64,000 nucleotides of DNA from Seiridium cupressi (taxonomy: Eukaryota > Ascomycota > Sordariomycetes > Amphisphaeriales > Sporocadaceae), in NCBI GenBank assembly GCA_036674765.1, contig JARVKI010000146.1:1-64000 (forward strand), given 5' to 3'. Of the stretch, positions 59,708-64,000 are shown in pieces. The translations under genes were made by a program, and so were the position numbers. Numbering within the stretch: the first letter of the stretch is position 1; every line of letters begins with the position of its first letter. Under the pieces are notes generated by a model. It ran no database searches, was not told the origin of the DNA, and saw nothing but the letters and a program-made list of their open reading frames with translations.

Positions 59708-60763
59708 ATGCCAGGCGGTGTATGTGCGGTCCTCGATTACGAGGTGGAGATGATGGCGGAATACGTGGCTGATATGTCCATGCGCGTCGTGATGCCCAAC
59801 GCGTCAGTCACTGGTGCTTTCAGAAAATTCGTTTCACAGGTCCTCACATCGACACGCCTGCCCAGCACCACCATTCTCCTAGGACTCAACTACCTAGCAA
59901 AGCGAGTCAACAGCCTCAATGCTGCAGGTGGTTTCAAGACCAATGAGGGACAGGTCTGGCGCATGCTCACTGTATCACTACTGCTCGGCAGCAAGTTCCT
60001 CGACGACAACACCTTCCAAAACCGATCCTGGTCGGAAGTAAGCGGTATTGCTGTTCAAGAGCTCAACACGATGGAGAATGAATGGTTACGTTACATCGAT
60101 TGGTCTCTCTACGTCAACCTTGACAAGAGTGGCGACTACAACGCTTGGCTGCAAAACTGGAAAGATTGGGAGTCAAACAAGAAGCGAGAGCAAATCGCGC
60201 ACAAGCAACAACAAGCTGCCGCTGCGCGCGAGAGACTCGCTCCTTTAGTCACCTCCCTTCGCACGGACATCCGTACCAACACTCAACACCACCCTCGGGC
60301 ATACGAAGCTTGGACCCCGGAGGAAATCTCCGACTACGAGCGTGCCGGTCTCTCGCGTGCTGCTGGGAAGTCATTCCGTCCTCGCGAGAACTCTTGGGCC
60401 AACACGCAGTACCAGAATGGTTGGTCTGCCGCGCCGTTGACGCCTCCGGACTCTGGATACGGCACTCCCGAGTACCTCAACTCTGCCGCTTCGCTGAACA
60501 CGCGGTATAACGACTGGTTCAATTCAGCCATTCCCAATACCGGGTATCGGGGCTATCAATCTGCTGCGGCACCTGTGGTCCATTCCAACTACAACAGGCA
60601 TGGCTCCCACTACCAGCACCAGCCACACTATGGCCACTACGGAACCCAAGGCATTTGGGATGCAAGCGTGGCTGAGTGCAATTGCTCGCAATGCATGGCC
60701 ACTCTACACAAGCCAGCTCACTATTTCCAACACCACGCGTACGGGCAGACCGTCATGGGCTGA
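59708..60763 (+). CDS. Clg1-like cyclin (Pho85/PCL-type)
   Basis: A single exon from ATG 59708 encodes 351 residues. The open frame extends further upstream, but MPGGVCAVLDYEVEMMAEYV in context GTCAAGATGCC is the natural start. Residues about 8-165 form a cyclin box of the PCL/Clg1 type: EMMAEYVADMS, FRKFVSQVLTSTRLP, TTILLGLNYLAKRVN, WRMLTVSLLLGSKFLDDNTFQNRSW and ELNTMENEWLRYIDW. The remainder is low-complexity, rich in Gln, Tyr, His, Asn and Pro, with PLTPPDSGYGTPEY and a C-terminal CNCSQCM motif. In yeast, Clg1 binds the Pho85 kinase; filamentous relatives are thought to regulate growth and development. No lesions are visible. With Rsc7 it is one of the clearly conserved genes of the window. 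Confidence 0.88.
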   Translation: MPGGVCAVLDYEVEMMAEYVADMSMRVVMPNASVTGAFRKFVSQVLTSTRLPSTTILLGLNYLAKRVNSLNAAGGFKTNEGQVWRMLTVSLLLGSKFLDDNTFQNRSWSEVSGIAVQELNTMENEWLRYIDWSLYVNLDKSGDYNAWLQNWKDWESNKKREQIAHKQQQAAAARERLAPLVTSLRTDIRTNTQHHPRAYEAWTPEEISDYERAGLSRAAGKSFRPRENSWANTQYQNGWSAAPLTPPDSGYGTPEYLNSAASLNTRYNDWFNSAIPNTGYRGYQSAAAPVVHSNYNRHGSHYQHQPHYGHYGTQGIWDASVAECNCSQCMATLHKPAHYFQHHAYGQTVMG

Positions 60764-63700
60764 TACCCTGCTGTGTGTGCAAGTATTGCGAGGCTGTGTG
60801 GAACATGATTACGACGCGCTTAAACCTGACATGGTCACCAAACCTTCGATTCGGTTACCATGTTCGTTACGTGTCACTACGGCTTCTCAATGGATATACC
60901 TTTGGTTTGAGATACCCATGGAGTTTGGTTGAGAGTAACCACAAACCGAGATCATGACGTGATAGTGGTAGGCATTGAGACAACATGCCCAACTCTCGCA
61001 GCGGACCGAACTCTTTGAGTGCAACGAATATCCAGTCATCTCGCGTGGTTCGTGGGCCGCCTTGCGAAGCACTCTTCTTTGTTATTTTATGACCTTTCCC
61101 CCTCATGTTAATCATTCTAATTGGCGTTGTTCCGGCTTGGTAATTGTCTCAAGTGGCCCTGGAGTTGTTCTTTTCTCATTTCAATAGACCGTGGTTTCGG
61201 TTCGCATTTTTATACGGATGGGTGGAAAACTGCGGATTACACAGGCGTTCAAAAAGAGGTGGTCTATTCATACAAGACTCGCAGTCGTCGAAGTCAGTCT
61301 GCTTCAGTGGACAAGACTGTAGCTCCGTTGAGAGCGTCGACATGTGGCGGATGGCCGGTGCGGTTCCTGCCTGGCTCCTGATTGTATTGGCCAACGTCAA
61401 CTATTTTCATTTCGACTTTTACGATTTAAACACGACTTTACGACGGACTTGTCACGGGCTTAGGTTTCTATATTGGATGTCGCCTAGCCGTAAGACCAGT
61501 CCGTTGGTCTTTCTTCTCGACGATGACGAATCAGCACATACCCATCCACGCTTGGGGTGCTCACTTTTGGTTATTGGTTTCATCAGATTGGTACAAAAGC
61601 GAATTCGTCGCAAAGCATCGCATTCGGCACGCATACGGAAATGGATCAAAATCGGCACCTTTGGTTTTCAGTACCCTGCACTTCTTATATCCCCATAATG
61701 GTTGCGTGGTTTGATGTTTGGTTTTTTTTTTTTTTTTTTTTCTTCAGTCGTGGGCATCATCATAGACTTGAGCTCCCGCTGCTCGTCTATGCGAAGACAC
61801 GTTGCGATTCGATCGTACCTCTCAATCTGATGTGGTGGAACAATTGCTCTCGCTGTATGCATGCAGTAGAAAAAGGGGTTATGGTTTTTTGCGCTGTGTT
61901 ACTGCGTTAATGCCTGTGGTTTTGTCATTTTATTATTGTTCACGACCCAACAGTTGGTCACTTCCAGTTATACTTTTACGACAGGCATGATGGGGTTTGG
62001 CTTGCAAGCCAAGGCGTAGGACGATACCTTTGCGTTAAGGATGGGAAGCAAGGCACCTACATAGTAAAACAAATATACAGCAGAGCAGAGCAAGGAATGC
62101 TGTGACCGAGACGGCCCTGTGCTTCAGTTTCAGCCTGGCTCATCGCTGGGCCCTCTGCCAGTACACACAAAACATAATAAAATAAAAAATTCGACCCAAA
62201 AGGCAAAAAGTAATTGGTATAATTTCGTTGTGGTTATCTGTCCTGCACTTCGTTGGTTGGAAACTCGCCTGCGAACGCACCAGCAAGGACGTTGGTACAC
62301 CAACTGCAGTCTTCTCCCTGTCTGCCCGTCACACTTCGGTCAGATGTCAACTCTTGCAACTATCTTCCCTATGGTCTGGCAGCACGTGAATATGATTCGC
62401 ATATTTGCTGATCAAGTATACTTGCAGTTTCCGGATTCCAAGATTTCGATTCGTGGTACTCAGATTACCACATGTAAACGCAGATCATGTCAAGTCTCCC
62501 GCTTCCAACGCGCATTGCAATCTGTTCCGTCGCGATATTGGTGCAACGCGTGATCAGCCTATCTCCTTGGATGAAGTGTGGTTGTGCTAGACACGGTATT
62601 GATGTCTTACTGGCTTAGGCTATATATAAGGGCCGAAGAGTGCTGTGCTCCACGTCTGGCTCATGTCTTATGTTCGGCGTGGAAGTGTGACGATCACGTG
62701 ACCCCAGTACGCGAACCAACCGCTGGTGATCCAGGGCCACTGGCAGTCGTCGGTAATAGTGAGCGCAACAATCCATATTGTGACCTTCTCATTGTTTTCG
62801 GTAGTTGTAAGCCTTGGCTTGTTTGCTTGTTTTGTAAAGTCCGAATTTGATCGTATTTAGACCTTGTTATGTGTGCGCCAGTCTCCGGTCGCAAGTTGCC
62901 CAAACTGTCGGTTTCGCGTTTTCTAGCCCCCAAACAAACCTCCCGCATCGACAAGCCCAGCCTGCAGGCCTCCTACACTGTAGTATGCCATGTCTGACTG
63001 GTTGATGCGCTGGAGTGATACGCCTCCCGATCAATCCTAGCGCCGAATTAGCAACTCATCTCGTCTATGATGACGTGAAAGTCAGGTATGTTTCGTTGGC
63101 CTCGCGTGTGAGCATGCTTCATACTATAAGAGGCCCCCGCCTCGGCCCGCCTATGATGCGTTTTTCCTCCACAATTGCTTTCGCAGCTTTGTGCGGTCAA
63201 GTCCTTGCTTTGGTCTTTTCGGGCTGAGTTCTCTCAGGCCTCGTGGTTCACGGCCAGGCTAATCAGGACGAAGCACGAACACCGCTCCCAGTTCCGTCAT
63301 TGCTAGAATAAAAGCTCTTTTCTCTCCAAACATCACCACATATGACCATACGCACTAGAAAGCTCGGCATCCCGTCCGCTCTGCCCTAGATAAGCTGGTG
63401 ACGGCTGGATTAGTACTCAGGTCGGTGACGACCGGGGAATCCCCGGTGTTGTATGTTTTTGCTTTTTTTTGCCCGGCGGGACGTGGTATGGATGTCTTCC
63501 AAAGCGACAGAGCCCAGCATGTCTCCATCGTGTCACGACCAGCTTTCGCCAATCTTGTCTTGCCCAACAGTCCCAAGGGATCCTTGATTGATGCGTCCTT
63601 CCGGGGGCTAAGGATCCGGCGAGTGGAGTACATACGCCGAAGTCACACAGCCCAACCTGGTGTGTGTTCACTTCGGAAAACTGGAAGCCCAGCTAATTCC

Positions 63701-64000
63701 ATCACGGGAACCGCTCCGCAGCATCTGTAAGTGAGACAAACAACGCGAGCAGGAACCTCGTCGCTGCTCATTCCTCTTGCCACTTCGCTGGGACAAGTCG
63801 TCTTGGGGTATTCGCGGGCCTCGATTCGCTCCAGGATCCGGTCGTGGAGGAGTTGCATAATTGCATATGCATACTCAAGTAGTAAGATCTTCCTAATGCC
63901 TGGTGTTCTGTCCGTCGGAACTTGGGGGGTGATCAGACAATTATTACCCCTGTGCAGGTTCAAAGTTGCGTGCCCTAGCACTACGTACATATTGTACCTA
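60764..64000. other. 3.2 kb without a recognisable gene
   Basis: Contains the cyclin 3' flank, a 20-base T run at 61722-61741 and a TATATATAAG motif at 62621-62630 with no convincing frame behind it. At 63153-63227 a 24-codon frame (MMRFSSTIAFAALCGQVLALV) looks like a signal peptide behind a TATAAG at 63124, but no consensus donor or downstream exon was found, so it is not called as a gene. Confidence 0.5.
61722..61741. repeat. 20-base poly-T run
   Basis: Twenty consecutive T residues about 1 kb downstream of the cyclin stop. Simple homopolymer, length may be inexact. Confidence 0.8.

Noticed and set aside
63153..63227. 24-codon signal-peptide-like frame
   Set aside because: No donor site or following exon found; too short to support on its own.
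1..64000. tRNA, rRNA, CRISPR, complete transposons or viral insertions
   Set aside because: No cloverleaf with intact T-loop box, no rRNA-like sequence, no spaced direct-repeat array, and no transposase, reverse transcriptase, integrase or viral polymerase motif was recognised in the frames I read.

Overview
The window comes from a filamentous ascomycete (Pezizomycotina). Genes are interrupted by short introns (about 46-110 bases) with GTRNGT-type donors and CTRAC-like branch sites. The families present are typical of moulds: NACHT-ankyrin STAND proteins, HET proteins, Pth11-like rhodopsin-domain membrane proteins, a CBM1 chitinase, a BAHD-type acyltransferase, an Rsc7 chromatin subunit and a Clg1-like cyclin. 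The first 57 bases are an uninterrupted C run, which suggests a contig edge.

Layout. 0.1-4.3 kb: a dead small membrane protein gene and an intact FAD monooxygenase. 4.3-11.1 kb: a very large NLR-type gene on the minus strand (Helo-like N-terminus, NACHT, winged helix, ankyrin repeats), whose reading frame is broken by two amber codons and a 4-base tandem duplication. 12.2-13.0 kb: a frameshifted F-box remnant, followed by AT-rich gene-poor DNA. 15.3-21.8 kb: three secreted-protein genes (a cysteine-rich 86-residue protein, a 229-residue protein with a Kex2-type site, and a His/Gly/Asn repeat protein) and a small membrane protein. 23.5-27.9 kb: a dynamin-family GTPase and a GH18-CBM1 chitinase, converging. 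28.8-30.2 kb: a decayed rhodopsin-domain gene. 31.7-33.4 kb: intact Rsc7. 33.9-39.1 kb: a decayed short-chain dehydrogenase, an ankyrin/STAND-like remnant and a broken HET gene. 39.8-45.4 kb: the most interesting locus, a head-to-head pair in which a protein kinase-ankyrin fusion faces an alpha/beta-hydrolase fused to a kinase-like domain without the catalytic aspartate. 46-51 kb: a rhodopsin-domain remnant, an intact BAHD acyltransferase and a frameshifted C2H2 zinc-finger gene. 51-59.7 kb: a long stretch with no recognisable gene, ending in a CT-rich leader in front of a Clg1-like cyclin (59.7-60.8 kb). 60.8-64 kb: nothing convincing.

Two themes stand out. First, about nine genes carry nonsense codons or frameshifts while housekeeping genes beside them are intact. 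Most of the nonsense codons can be explained by a single C-to-T or G-to-A transition (CAG to TAG, TGG to TAG or TGA, CGA to TGA), a pattern compatible with RIP-like mutation or ordinary decay of an accessory region. Second, the region is rich in families linked to fungal non-self recognition and regulated cell death (NLR, HET, SesB-like hydrolase, kinase fusions). The only intact members are the divergent pair at 39.8-45.4 kb, which is the best candidate here for an undescribed two-gene system. All functional statements come from motif recognition; no database search was run.
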